From the NCBI RefSeq assembly GCF_009861505.1, contig NZ_WTFT01000007.1, forward strand, positions 1 to 64,000: 64,000 nucleotides of DNA. Direction: 5' to 3'. A model generated the notes under the pieces. That model was not told where the DNA came from. It saw only the letters and a program-made list of their open reading frames with translations, and did not search any database. This document shows positions 27,727 to 36,219 of the stretch, piece by piece. How positions within the stretch are numbered: the stretch's first letter is position 1; each line of letters starts with the position of its first letter. The translations under genes and the position numbers were made by a program. Origin of the DNA: Pseudomonas izuensis (GTDB lineage: Bacteria; Pseudomonadota; Gammaproteobacteria; Pseudomonadales; Pseudomonadaceae).

Positions 27727-27969
27727 GGACAATTAGCCTATCGTTGAGTACTGGAAAACGTGGGCAAATTTTAGCCTGGTCACGTTTCCCGCGACCTGGA
27801 ACATACGTTCTAGAGCGCTTGATTCAGTTTGAGTTAAGATTCGGCCGCTACCTTGTTCATCGAGTGACTGATGGGTCAGGCCTTTTGACCTGGATGTTTT
27901 TTAACCAGCCACTGGCTTCACACCGGACAACACGGGATAACTCCCAGCGTTCGCCAAAGAGGATGAATC

Positions 27970-28701
27970 ATGAGTGACAAGGATAAACAGCCGTTGGCTG
28001 CGTCGGCTTCTGCGCAACCTGGCGTGGAAACCGCCGATGCAGCGTTGAAGCATATCGTTGACGGCTTTTTGCATTTTCATCAGGAGATCTTTCCGCAACA
28101 GGAAGAACTCTTCAAGAAACTCGCCACGGCTCAAACGCCACGGGCAATGTTCATTACTTGCGCTGACTCGCGCATCGTCCCCGAACTCATTACCCATAGC
28201 TCTCCTGGCGATCTGTTCGTCACCCGTAACGTCGGCAATGTCGTCCCGCCATACGGGCAGATGAACGGCGGCGTTTCCACCGCCATCGAGTACGCGGTGC
28301 TGGCGCTGGGCGTGCAGCACATCATCATTTGCGGCCACTCCGATTGCGGCGCGATGCGGGCGGTGCTCAACCCCCACACCCTGGAAAAAATGCCCACGGT
28401 CAAAGCCTGGCTGCAGCATGCGGAAGTGGCGAAAACCATGGTGCACGACAACTGCAACTGCGCCGACGAAAACGAGACGATGCATGTCCTCACCGAGGAA
28501 AATGTCATCGCTCAATTGCAACACTTGCGTACCCACCCCTCGGTAGCCTCGCGCATCGCGAACGGTCACTTGTTCATCCATGGCTGGGTCTACGACATCG
28601 AAACCAGCAAGATCAAAGCCTACGACGCGGATCAGGGTCGATTCCTGCCGCTTGATGGCAGCCTGCCGATTCCGATGGCGACGCCAAAAGCGCGCTTCTA
28701 A
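27970..28701 (+). CDS. can: Beta-class carbonic anhydrase
   Basis: The 243-residue enzyme interconverts CO2 and bicarbonate. Zinc ligands are Cys64 in ITCADSR, His123 and Cys126 in CGHSDCGAM; the Asp66-Arg68 dyad is present. The N-terminal 30 residues are low-complexity but show no signal peptide, so it is cytoplasmic. AGAGGA precedes the ATG. It is followed by a SulP transporter gene on the same strand, a pairing that points to bicarbonate supply. Confidence 0.93.
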   Translation: MSDKDKQPLAASASAQPGVETADAALKHIVDGFLHFHQEIFPQQEELFKKLATAQTPRAMFITCADSRIVPELITHSSPGDLFVTRNVGNVVPPYGQMNGGVSTAIEYAVLALGVQHIIICGHSDCGAMRAVLNPHTLEKMPTVKAWLQHAEVAKTMVHDNCNCADENETMHVLTEENVIAQLQHLRTHPSVASRIANGHLFIHGWVYDIETSKIKAYDADQGRFLPLDGSLPIPMATPKARF

Positions 28702-28791
28702 ATCCTCCTAAAAAACTGTGTGGTTTGACGCCGGCCGCTGCTTCAGCGGTCCGGCCTTGCCATGCCTGAAGAAAACTTCGGGAGATTCATC

Positions 28792-30318
28792 ATGCGTGCT
28801 GCTCAACTCAAAGCTGTTCTGCCACGGGAGTTATTGGCTTCGGTGGTTGTGTTTCTGGTCGCCCTGCCCCTGTGCATGGGCATAGCCATCGCTTCGGGGC
28901 TGCCCCCTGCCAAAGGCCTGATCACCGGGATCGTCGGCGGCCTGATCGTGGGTTGGTTGGCAGGCTCTCCGTTGCAAGTCAGCGGTCCCGCGGCAGGCCT
29001 GGCTGTTCTGGTGTTCGAACTGGTGCGCCAGCACGGGGTGGTCATGCTCGGCCCCATCCTGCTGTTGGCGGGGTTTCTGCAGCTGCTGGCCGGGCGCTTG
29101 AAGCTGGGTTGCTGGTTCAGGGTCACTGCGCCTGCGGTGGTGTACGGCATGCTCGCCGGGATTGGCGTACTGATCGTGCTTTCGCAAGTGCATGTGATGC
29201 TCGACGCCACACCCAAACCCTCCGGTCTGGATAACCTCACGGCATTCCCCAACGCGGTGGCCCAGGCACTGCCATCGTTCGGCTGGCAGGCTGGACTGCT
29301 CGGACTTTCGACCATCGCCGTGATGTGGCTGTGGGAAAAACTCCGTCCGCACTCACTGCGTTTTATTCCCGGGGCGTTGCTCGGGGTCGGTATGGCAACG
29401 ATCGTCAGTCTGCTGCTGGCATTGCCGGTCAAACGGGTTGAAGTTCCAGCCAACCTGGCCGAAGCCATCGACTGGCTCAAACCGGCGGACCTGCTCAATC
29501 TGGCCGATCCCACCCTATTGATCGCCGCCTTCGCCGTGGCCTTCATCGCCAGCGCCGAAACCTTGCTGTCCGCCGCGGCTGTGGATCGCATGCACAGCGG
29601 CCAGCGTTCGAACTTCGACCGTGAACTGTCAGCTCAAGGCGTCGGCAACATGCTTTGCGGATTGCTTGGCGCGTTGCCAATGACCGGGGTCATCGTGCGC
29701 AGTTCGGCCAACGTCCAGGCCGGGGCCACCACCCGCTACTCGACGATTTTCCACGGGCTGTGGCTGCTGGCGTTCGTGTTGCTGTTGTCGAGCGTGCTGC
29801 AAAGCATTCCCGTGGCGAGCCTGGCGGGTGTGTTGGTGTATACCGGTTTCAAACTGGTGGACCTCAAGGCTTTCCGCGGTCTGGGGCGCTATGGCCGAAT
29901 GCCGATGTTCACCTATGCCGCGACGGCATTGGCGATCATCTTCACCGACCTGCTGACCGGTGTACTGATCGGTTTCGGCCTGACACTGGTGAAGCTCGCA
30001 TTGAAGGCTTCACGACTGAAAATCAGCCTGATCGACCTGCCCCGGGACGGCGAAATGGAGTTGCGCCTGGTGGGCGCGGCGACGTTCCTCAAAGTGCCGG
30101 CCCTGACACGGCTGCTCGACAGCATTGCGCCAGGCACAACGGTGCATGTGCCGCTCAATCACCTGAGCTACATCGATCACTCGTGTCTGGAGTTGCTGGA
30201 GGAATGGGGGCGGGCGAATGCGGCCAAGGGTTCGAAATTGTTGATTGAGTCGCGCGGATTGAAACGCAGGCTGGAGGGGCGGGTGCGGACCAATACCGGC
30301 ATCCGCGCGGCTGGCTAA
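28792..30318 (+). CDS. SulP-family inorganic anion transporter
   Basis: The 508-residue protein has ten or more hydrophobic segments and the SulP signature near the N-terminus (LPLCMGIAIASGLPPAKGLI, then GSPLQVSGPAAGLAVLVFE). A short STAS domain lies at the C-terminus (GTTVHVPLNHLSYIDHSCLE). It transports sulfate, bicarbonate or a related anion. The neighbouring carbonic anhydrase favours bicarbonate. ATG at 28792 was chosen for the GGGAG upstream; the ATG at 28762 has no ribosome-binding site. Confidence 0.9.
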   Translation: MRAAQLKAVLPRELLASVVVFLVALPLCMGIAIASGLPPAKGLITGIVGGLIVGWLAGSPLQVSGPAAGLAVLVFELVRQHGVVMLGPILLLAGFLQLLAGRLKLGCWFRVTAPAVVYGMLAGIGVLIVLSQVHVMLDATPKPSGLDNLTAFPNAVAQALPSFGWQAGLLGLSTIAVMWLWEKLRPHSLRFIPGALLGVGMATIVSLLLALPVKRVEVPANLAEAIDWLKPADLLNLADPTLLIAAFAVAFIASAETLLSAAAVDRMHSGQRSNFDRELSAQGVGNMLCGLLGALPMTGVIVRSSANVQAGATTRYSTIFHGLWLLAFVLLLSSVLQSIPVASLAGVLVYTGFKLVDLKAFRGLGRYGRMPMFTYAATALAIIFTDLLTGVLIGFGLTLVKLALKASRLKISLIDLPRDGEMELRLVGAATFLKVPALTRLLDSIAPGTTVHVPLNHLSYIDHSCLELLEEWGRANAAKGSKLLIESRGLKRRLEGRVRTNTGIRAAG

Positions 30319-30327
30319 ATAAACCAT

Positions 30328-30429
30328 CTGTAGGAGCGAGCTTGCTCGCGATGGACGAAAGAGCACCGCGGGGTGTCAGGATACCCGCGTAATCGTTGTC
30401 GACCATCGCGAGCAAGCTCGCTCCTCCAG
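30328..30429. repeat. REP doublet (GTAGGAGCGAGCTTGCTCGCGA type)
   Basis: CTGTAGGAGCGAGCTTGCTC at 30328 is mirrored by GAGCAAGCTCGCTCCTCCAG ending at 30429. The elements lie between the convergent SulP gene and the conserved hypothetical gene. Confidence 0.92.
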
Positions 30430-30446
30430 TGAAGGGCGGAGGTGGA

Positions 30447-31097
30447 TCAAGCCACGGTCTGATCCAGCTCCAGGCCCACGCCCAGGCGGCGGGACATGCA
30501 CGGCCAGCGTTTCCACGCGGCGCCGGTGTCCGGGCTGCTGAGTTTCTCGCGGTAGGCTTCAACCGACTCCAGCGCAAAGCTGTCGTCATCAAGCATCTCG
30601 TCCACGGCGTGATGCACTGCCTCATCCAGTTGGTTGGCAAATTCCTCACCGATCAACTGGTGAGCAATCAGATTGGCGACCGTCATGTCCAAGGGGATCA
30701 GTGGCTGGCCGAAATGCTTGATGTACAGGTCGTTGACCTCTTCGACAAAGCGGTGCGCCAGGTAGGCTTCATCCAGCAGGCTGTCGAGTCCGACGTGACC
30801 GGCCATGATCGCCGGCGGCTGGAGGAAGTACTGCTCGGCGATTTTCAGCACCGGTTTGATCTGTGACTCAATGCCCGCTTCCCTGGCAACTTCATTGGCT
30901 GCATCCAGCAGATCAGGTACTTCATCAATATAGGCAGCGACAAAACGCGTCAGCACGCCGTTGGCGTCAGTCTCCGGCAATTGGATCGCCGGGTGTAAAT
31001 GAGGCAGCTTGCTTTCCAGCTGACGAGTCAGCAGGCCGGTCTCGGCCTCGTGTTGTTGGGCTTTTTGGATCTGCTCGCGCAATGCGGCGGTGTTCAT
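30447..31097 (-). CDS. Conserved hypothetical protein next to the cox cluster
   Basis: The 216-residue acidic protein has no signal peptide or membrane segment. It is mostly helical, with LREQIQKAQQHEAETGLLTRQ at the start and IPLDMTVANLIAHQLIGEEF and LDEAVHHAVDEMLDDDS in the second half. From memory, a protein of this kind lies between the SulP and coxB genes in P. aeruginosa too, so the location is conserved. No function can be given. ATG at 31097 was chosen over the upstream in-frame start. Confidence 0.75.
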   Translation of the reverse strand: MNTAALREQIQKAQQHEAETGLLTRQLESKLPHLHPAIQLPETDANGVLTRFVAAYIDEVPDLLDAANEVAREAGIESQIKPVLKIAEQYFLQPPAIMAGHVGLDSLLDEAYLAHRFVEEVNDLYIKHFGQPLIPLDMTVANLIAHQLIGEEFANQLDEAVHHAVDEMLDDDSFALESVEAYREKLSSPDTGAAWKRWPCMSRRLGVGLELDQTVA

Positions 31098-31468
31098 GAA
31101 AACTCCAGGAAACAAAGGCAATGAAATAGGGAAGACATAACTTAGCTGGCATACGAAAAATGCTAAGACGCATTTGTCATAATTATTTCATCCTTGAGAC
31201 GCCTCCGTTATATCGGTTTGCCACCACTCGTCTGCATCCTTCTCCATTCGTGACCTGCAACGCAAGTTAATGCTGTTTCAGATGATTTACGCCTTCACAT
31301 TGCGAGGTGAGAGCCGCTGTCTATACTCGCTCATGAATGGAGTTAGCTGATGACGCCCGACTGCAACTGCAGCAAGGCCCGGCGATTCAAGTTCGTAGTC
31401 TGATGCAGCCGCTCCCTTGCCGCAGGTGAAAGCCGGCGGGATAACAAGAACGATAAGGGGAACCCGCA
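31098..31468. other. Divergent leader region of the cox operon
   Basis: These 371 bases lie between the minus-strand hypothetical gene and coxB. They must contain the promoter of the aa3 oxidase operon. The first 200 bases are AT-rich. The only gene-like element is a 17-codon reading frame at 31350-31403, listed separately. Confidence 0.6.
31350..31403 (+). CDS. Possible 17-residue leader peptide upstream of coxB
   Basis: The frame starts at ATG 31350 with GGAG (31339-31342) seven bases upstream, a better ribosome-binding site than many genes here. It encodes MTPDCNCSKARRFKFVV, with a CxC pair and a basic second half, and stops 65 bases before coxB. Short Cys-containing upstream frames are known to mediate copper-responsive control in some proteobacteria. 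Whether this frame is translated is unknown, and it could occur by chance. Confidence 0.35.
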   Translation: MTPDCNCSKARRFKFVV

Positions 31469-32596
31469 ATGATGCGACATCCACATGTCTGGATGGGCCT
31501 CCTGTTGTGGTCGATTTTCAGTCAGGCGCAAGCGGCCTGGACTGTGAATATGGCGCCTGGAGCGACTGAAATCAGTCACGCTGTGTTTGACCTGCACATG
31601 ACCATTTTCTGGATCTGTGTAGTGATCGGCATCATCGTCTTTGGCGCCATGTTCTGGTCGATGATCCTTCACCGCCGCTCGACGGGGCAGGTGGCGGCAA
31701 AATTTCATGAAAGCACCACCGTCGAAATCCTCTGGACCATCGTGCCCTTTGTGATTCTGGTGGTCATGGCAGTTCCCGCGACAGCCACCCTGATCAAGAT
31801 GTACGACGCCAGTGAGCCGGATATCGATATCCAGATCACCGGCTATCAGTGGAAGTGGCATTACAAGTACCTGGGCCAGGACGTCGAATTCTTCAGCAAC
31901 CTGACCACGCCCGCCGACCAGATCCACAACAAGGAAACCAAGGGCGAGCACTATTTGCTCGAGGTCGACAAGCCTTTGGTGTTGCCGATCGGCGCCAAGG
32001 TGCGCTTCCTCGTGACCTCCGCCGACGTGATCCATTCCTGGTGGGTGCCGGCCTTCGCGGTCAAGCGCGATGCAATCCCGGGGTTCGTCAACGAAGCCTG
32101 GACCCGCATCGACAAGCCCGGCATCTACCGTGGCCAGTGCGCCGAATTGTGCGGCAAGGATCACGGATTCATGCCGATCGTGGTCGAGGTCAAGGACAAG
32201 CCTGACTACGAAAAATGGCTGGGTGAGCGCAAGGCCGAAGCCGCTCAACTCAAGGAGCTGACCAGCAAGGAATGGACCCTCGACGAGCTCAAGGAGCGCG
32301 GCGACAAGATTTATCACACCACCTGCGTGGCCTGTCACCAGGCCGAAGGCCAGGGCCTGCCGCCGATGTTCCCGGCTCTCAAAGGCTCGAAAATCGCCAC
32401 CGGGCCGAAAGAGGCGCACCTGAGCCTGGTCTTCCACGGCAAGCCCGGCACCGCCATGGCGGCGTTCGGCAAGCAGCTCTCGGAAGTCGATATCGCGGCG
32501 GTCGTGACCTACGAACGTAACGCCTGGGGCAATAACAAGGGCGACATGGTCACGCCAAAAGAAGTGCTGGAGTTGAAACAGGCGGAAAGCAAATGA
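31469..32596 (+). CDS. coxB: Cytochrome c oxidase subunit II with fused cytochrome c domain
   Basis: The 375-residue protein has a signal peptide, two membrane helices (residues about 40-110), and the CuA cupredoxin domain with Cys224 and Cys228 in GQCAELCGKDHGFM. It ends in a C-type cytochrome domain with CVACH at residues 286-290. The fused heme makes this a caa3-like subunit II. It receives electrons from cytochrome c and passes them to heme a in subunit I. The start MMRHPHVWMGLLL follows AAGGGGAAC. It is first in the cox gene run. Confidence 0.95.
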   Translation: MMRHPHVWMGLLLWSIFSQAQAAWTVNMAPGATEISHAVFDLHMTIFWICVVIGIIVFGAMFWSMILHRRSTGQVAAKFHESTTVEILWTIVPFVILVVMAVPATATLIKMYDASEPDIDIQITGYQWKWHYKYLGQDVEFFSNLTTPADQIHNKETKGEHYLLEVDKPLVLPIGAKVRFLVTSADVIHSWWVPAFAVKRDAIPGFVNEAWTRIDKPGIYRGQCAELCGKDHGFMPIVVEVKDKPDYEKWLGERKAEAAQLKELTSKEWTLDELKERGDKIYHTTCVACHQAEGQGLPPMFPALKGSKIATGPKEAHLSLVFHGKPGTAMAAFGKQLSEVDIAAVVTYERNAWGNNKGDMVTPKEVLELKQAESK

Positions 32597-32678
32597 CCCG
32601 GTCCATTGCGCACACCAGGAACCGGTCGGGGCAATGCGCCCCGGCCTGCCCAGCCCGTCTGTTTGCAGGAGACAGAAC

Positions 32679-34271
32679 ATGACTGCTGTAATCGATGACC
32701 CTGTCCATACCCACACCGAGCACGCCCACGGCCCTGCCAAGGGTCTGATGCGCTGGGTGCTGACCACCAACCACAAGGATATCGGCACGCTGTACCTGTG
32801 GTTTGCGTTCTCCATGTTCCTCTTGGGCGGTACGTTCGCGATGGTGATTCGCGCCGAACTGTTCCAGCCTGGGTTGCAGATCGTCCAGCCGGAATTCTTC
32901 AATCAGATGACCACCATGCACGGTCTGGTGATGGTGTTCGGTGCGGTGATGCCGGCCTTCGTTGGTCTCGCCAACTGGATGGTTCCGCTGATGATCGGCG
33001 CACCGGACATGGCCCTGCCGCGAATGAACAACTTCAGCTTCTGGCTGCTGCCGGCGGCGTTCATTTTGCTGGTATCGACCCTGTTCACCCCAGGTGGCGG
33101 TCCGAACTTCGGCTGGACGTTCTACGCGCCGCTATCAACGACCTATGCGCCGGAAAGCGTGACGTTCTTCATCTTCGCCATCCACTTGATGGGGATCAGT
33201 TCGATCATGGGCGCGATCAACGTGATCGCTACCATCCTCAACCTGCGCGCCCCCGGCATGACGTTGATGAAAATGCCGCTGTTCGTCTGGACCTGGCTGA
33301 TCACCGCGTTCCTGCTGATTGCGGTGATGCCGGTGCTGGCCGGTTGCGTAACGATGATGCTGATGGACATCCACTTCGGCACCAGCTTCTTCAGTGCCGC
33401 CGGTGGCGGTGACCCGGTGCTGTTCCAGCATGTGTTCTGGTTCTTCGGCCACCCCGAGGTGTACATCATGATCCTGCCGGCCTTCGGTGCCGTCAGCTCG
33501 ATCATTCCGGCCTTTTCACGCAAGCCGCTGTTTGGCTACACCTCGATGGTCTACGCCACGGCATCTATTGCCTTTCTGTCCTTCATCGTCTGGGCGCACC
33601 ACATGTTCGTGGTCGGCATTCCGCTGGTGGGCGAACTGTTCTTCATGTACGCCACCCTGCTGATCGCGGTGCCCACCGGGGTCAAGGTGTTCAACTGGGC
33701 CAGCACCATGTGGCAGGGTTCGTTGACCTTCGAAACACCGATGCTGTTCGCCGTGGCGTTCGTCATCCTCTTCTCCATCGGCGGTTTCTCCGGGCTGATG
33801 CTGGCCATTGCCCCGGCGGACTTCCAGTACCAGGACACCTACTTCGTCGTCGCGCATTTCCACTACGTGCTGGTGCCGGGAGCGATCTTCGGGATTTTCG
33901 CCTCGGCCTACTTCTGGCTACCGAAATGGACCGGCCACATGTACGACGAAACCCTCGGCAAGCTGCATTTCTGGCTGTCGTTCATCGGCATGAACATGGC
34001 CTTCTTCCCGATGCACTTTGTGGGGCTGGCGGGCATGCCGCGGCGGATACCGGACTACAACCTGCAATTCGCCGACTTCAATATGGTGTCGTCGATTGGC
34101 GCGTTCATGTTCGGCGCCACTCAGATCTTCTTTCTGTTCATCGTGATCAAGACTATCCGCGGCGGCCCGCCAGCACCGGCCAAACCGTGGGACGGGGCTG
34201 AAGGCCTGGAGTGGAGCATTCCGTCACCGGCGCCGTATCACACCTTCACCACGCCGCCGGAAGTGAAATGA
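32679..34271 (+). CDS. ctaD: Cytochrome c oxidase subunit I
   Basis: The 530-residue heme-copper oxidase subunit has 12 hydrophobic helices. The CuB/Tyr crosslink motif FFGHPEVYIMILPAFG, the CuB ligands in VWAHHMFVVG, and the heme a/a3 ligands in YFVVAHFHYVLVPG are all present. Tyr in HPEVY marks a type A oxidase. ATG at 32679 has AGGAG seven bases upstream; the in-frame codons before it do not. It reduces O2 to water and pumps protons in the inner membrane. Confidence 0.97.
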   Translation: MTAVIDDPVHTHTEHAHGPAKGLMRWVLTTNHKDIGTLYLWFAFSMFLLGGTFAMVIRAELFQPGLQIVQPEFFNQMTTMHGLVMVFGAVMPAFVGLANWMVPLMIGAPDMALPRMNNFSFWLLPAAFILLVSTLFTPGGGPNFGWTFYAPLSTTYAPESVTFFIFAIHLMGISSIMGAINVIATILNLRAPGMTLMKMPLFVWTWLITAFLLIAVMPVLAGCVTMMLMDIHFGTSFFSAAGGGDPVLFQHVFWFFGHPEVYIMILPAFGAVSSIIPAFSRKPLFGYTSMVYATASIAFLSFIVWAHHMFVVGIPLVGELFFMYATLLIAVPTGVKVFNWASTMWQGSLTFETPMLFAVAFVILFSIGGFSGLMLAIAPADFQYQDTYFVVAHFHYVLVPGAIFGIFASAYFWLPKWTGHMYDETLGKLHFWLSFIGMNMAFFPMHFVGLAGMPRRIPDYNLQFADFNMVSSIGAFMFGATQIFFLFIVIKTIRGGPPAPAKPWDGAEGLEWSIPSPAPYHTFTTPPEVK

Positions 34272-34294
34272 TCACCTTAGGCCTGGTGGGAATT

Positions 34295-34378
34295 CCTGTG
34301 GGAGCGGGCTTGCCTGCGATGAAGTTGATGCGGTGTGCCAGATATACCGTTATCGCGGGCAAGCCCGCTCCCACAGGG
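34295..34378. repeat. REP doublet (GTGGGAGCGGGCTTGCCTGCGA type) between ctaD and ctaG
   Basis: CCTGTGGGAGCGGGCTTGCC at 34295 is mirrored by GGGCAAGCCCGCTCCCACAG ending at 34376. Unlike the others, it sits between two genes of the same direction inside the cox cluster. Confidence 0.92.
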
Positions 34379-34400
34379 GTCTCGATAGAGGCTGGAAATC

Positions 34401-34952
34401 ATGGCTGACTCGATTTCGATGAAGAAATTGGTCACACGTTTATTGATCGTGGTGGTGGCGATGTTTGTCTTCGGATTTGCCCTGGTTCCGATCTACGACG
34501 TGATGTGCAAGGCGTTCGGTATCAACGGCAAAACCGCCGGGCAGTACGAGGGTGAGCAGACAGTCGATGCCTCGCGGCAGGTTCGCGTGCAGTTTCTGAC
34601 GACCAACTCTGTCGATATGCCCTGGGATTTCTACCCCAAGAGCGATGAGCTCACGGCCAACCCGGGGGCGGTGAGCGAGATGATCTTCATTGCGCACAAC
34701 CCCACCGACCGCCCGATGAGCGCCCAGGCCGTGCCGAGCATCGCGCCGAGCGCGGCGGCGGCGTACTTCCACAAGACCGAATGTTTCTGCTTTACCCAGC
34801 AAGTGCTGCAGCCCGGTCAACGGATCGAGATGCCGGTACGTTTCATCGTTGACCGTGACATGCCCAAGGATGTGAAGCACCTGACGCTGTCCTACACGCT
34901 GTTCGATATCACCGCCCGACATCCACCGGTCGCTGTAAACACTGGCGGTTGA
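34401..34952 (+). CDS. ctaG: Cytochrome c oxidase assembly protein, Cox11/CtaG type
   Basis: The 183-residue protein has one N-terminal membrane helix (TRLLIVVVAMFVFGFALVPI) and a periplasmic Cox11 domain. The copper-binding pair is Cys128 and Cys130 in KTECFCFTQQVLQPGQ. It delivers CuB to subunit I, encoded just upstream. The start follows GAGGCTGGAAATC. It is separated from ctaD by a REP doublet and from ctaE by 25 bases. Confidence 0.95.
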   Translation: MADSISMKKLVTRLLIVVVAMFVFGFALVPIYDVMCKAFGINGKTAGQYEGEQTVDASRQVRVQFLTTNSVDMPWDFYPKSDELTANPGAVSEMIFIAHNPTDRPMSAQAVPSIAPSAAAAYFHKTECFCFTQQVLQPGQRIEMPVRFIVDRDMPKDVKHLTLSYTLFDITARHPPVAVNTGG

Positions 34953-34977
34953 GCGTGCCCGATAAGGAGAACAATAA

Positions 34978-35865
34978 ATGGCAACTCATGAACATTATTA
35001 CGTTCCGGCCCAGAGCAAATGGCCGATCATCGCCACGATCGGCATGGTCACCACCGTGTTCGGCCTGGGCACCTGGTTCAACGACCTGAAAGCAGCGCGG
35101 CCGGAATCCCACGGCCCGCTGATCTTTTTCGTCGGTGGCCTGCTGTTGGCCTACATGCTGTTTGGCTGGTTCGGCACGGTGATCAAGGAAAGTCGCAGCG
35201 GGTTGTACAGCGCCCAGATGGATCGCTCGTTTCGCTGGGGCATGAGCTGGTTCATCTTTTCGGAGGTCATGTTCTTCATCGCCTTCTTCGGCGCGCTGTT
35301 TTATGTACGCCACGTGTCCGGTCCCGCCCTCGGTGGCGAAGGCACCAAAGGCATCGCCCACATGCTGTGGCCTGCCTTCGAGTGGACCTGGCCGCTGCTG
35401 AACAACCCGGATTCCAAGCTGTTCCCGCCCCCCAAGGAAGTCATCAGTCCCTGGGGGCTGCCGCTGCTCAATACCGTGTTGCTGGTGAGCTCCAGCGTCA
35501 CCATCACCATCGCCCACCACGCCTTGAAAAAGGGACATCGCGGCGCGCTGAAACTCTGGCTGGCGATCACTGTGTTGTTGGGATGCGGTTTCCTCAGTTT
35601 CCAGGCCGAAGAGTATATCCACGCCTACCACGAACTGGGCCTGACCCTGGGCTCGGGCATCTACGGCGCCACGTTCTTCATGCTCACCGGGTTCCACGGT
35701 GCGCACGTGACCATCGGCACCATCATCCTGTTCGTGATGCTGATGCGCATCTTGCGCGGGCACTTTGACAATGAGCATCAGTTCGGCTTCGAGGCGGCAA
35801 GCTGGTATTGGCACTTCGTGGACGTGGTGTGGATCGGGTTGTTCGTTTTCGTTTACGTCCTGTAG
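34978..35865 (+). CDS. ctaE: Cytochrome c oxidase subunit III
   Basis: The 295-residue protein has seven hydrophobic helices with WGMSWFIFSEVMFFIAFFGA, YIHAYHELGLTLGSGIYG and FHGAHVTIGTIIL, including the conserved Glu near the D-channel, then the C-terminal SWYWHFVDVVWIGLFVFVYVL. It supports proton uptake to subunit I. AAGGAGA precedes the ATG. The stop codon TAG (35863-35865) is supplied by the first bases of a REP sequence, so the last residues abut the repeat. Confidence 0.96.
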   Translation: MATHEHYYVPAQSKWPIIATIGMVTTVFGLGTWFNDLKAARPESHGPLIFFVGGLLLAYMLFGWFGTVIKESRSGLYSAQMDRSFRWGMSWFIFSEVMFFIAFFGALFYVRHVSGPALGGEGTKGIAHMLWPAFEWTWPLLNNPDSKLFPPPKEVISPWGLPLLNTVLLVSSSVTITIAHHALKKGHRGALKLWLAITVLLGCGFLSFQAEEYIHAYHELGLTLGSGIYGATFFMLTGFHGAHVTIGTIILFVMLMRILRGHFDNEHQFGFEAASWYWHFVDVVWIGLFVFVYVL

Positions 35866-35944
35866 GAGCGAGCCTGCTCGCGATGGAGTGTCAGTCGACT
35901 CCGATGTGTCTGACCCACCATCGCGAGCAAGCTAGCTCCTACAG
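35860..35944. repeat. REP doublet overlapping the ctaE stop codon
   Basis: CCTGTAGGAGCGAGCCTGCT at 35860 is mirrored by AGCAAGCTAGCTCCTACAG ending at 35944. The TAG inside CTGTAGGAG is the ctaE stop codon. The other arm abuts the 3' end of the convergent small membrane protein gene. Confidence 0.92.
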
Positions 35945-36148
35945 CTACCACGGCGCATGAGAGACAAGCTGGCCGCTGAAGAAACCCCAGGCAATCAAGC
36001 CGACGGTGCAGGCGGCCAAGGCAACACGAACACTCAAGGCAATGACGAGGCGGTTCGAGCTGCTGTCGTCCTTGACCAGAAAAAACAGGCCGCTGAACAG
36101 GCTGACAACCGTGGCAATCAGCATCAGGACGATAGCTGCTTTGAGCAT
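35945..36148 (-). CDS. Twin transmembrane small protein
   Basis: The 67-residue protein consists of two hydrophobic helices (LKAAIVLMLIATVVSLFSGLF and LVIALSVRVALAACTVGLIAW) joined by a short charged loop (VKDDSSSNR). It matches the twin-transmembrane or DUF2909 type found in oxidase gene clusters of pseudomonads. ATG at 36148 was chosen, as the codons upstream are not preceded by a ribosome-binding site. It is on the opposite strand within the cox run. Confidence 0.8.
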   Translation of the reverse strand: MLKAAIVLMLIATVVSLFSGLFFLVKDDSSSNRLVIALSVRVALAACTVGLIAWGFFSGQLVSHAPW

Positions 36149-36219
36149 GGTAAGACTCCGGGGAGACAAGCGATGCACTTGAGTATAGCTAGCGCGCTGA
36201 CCGACTTTCTGGCGACGCC

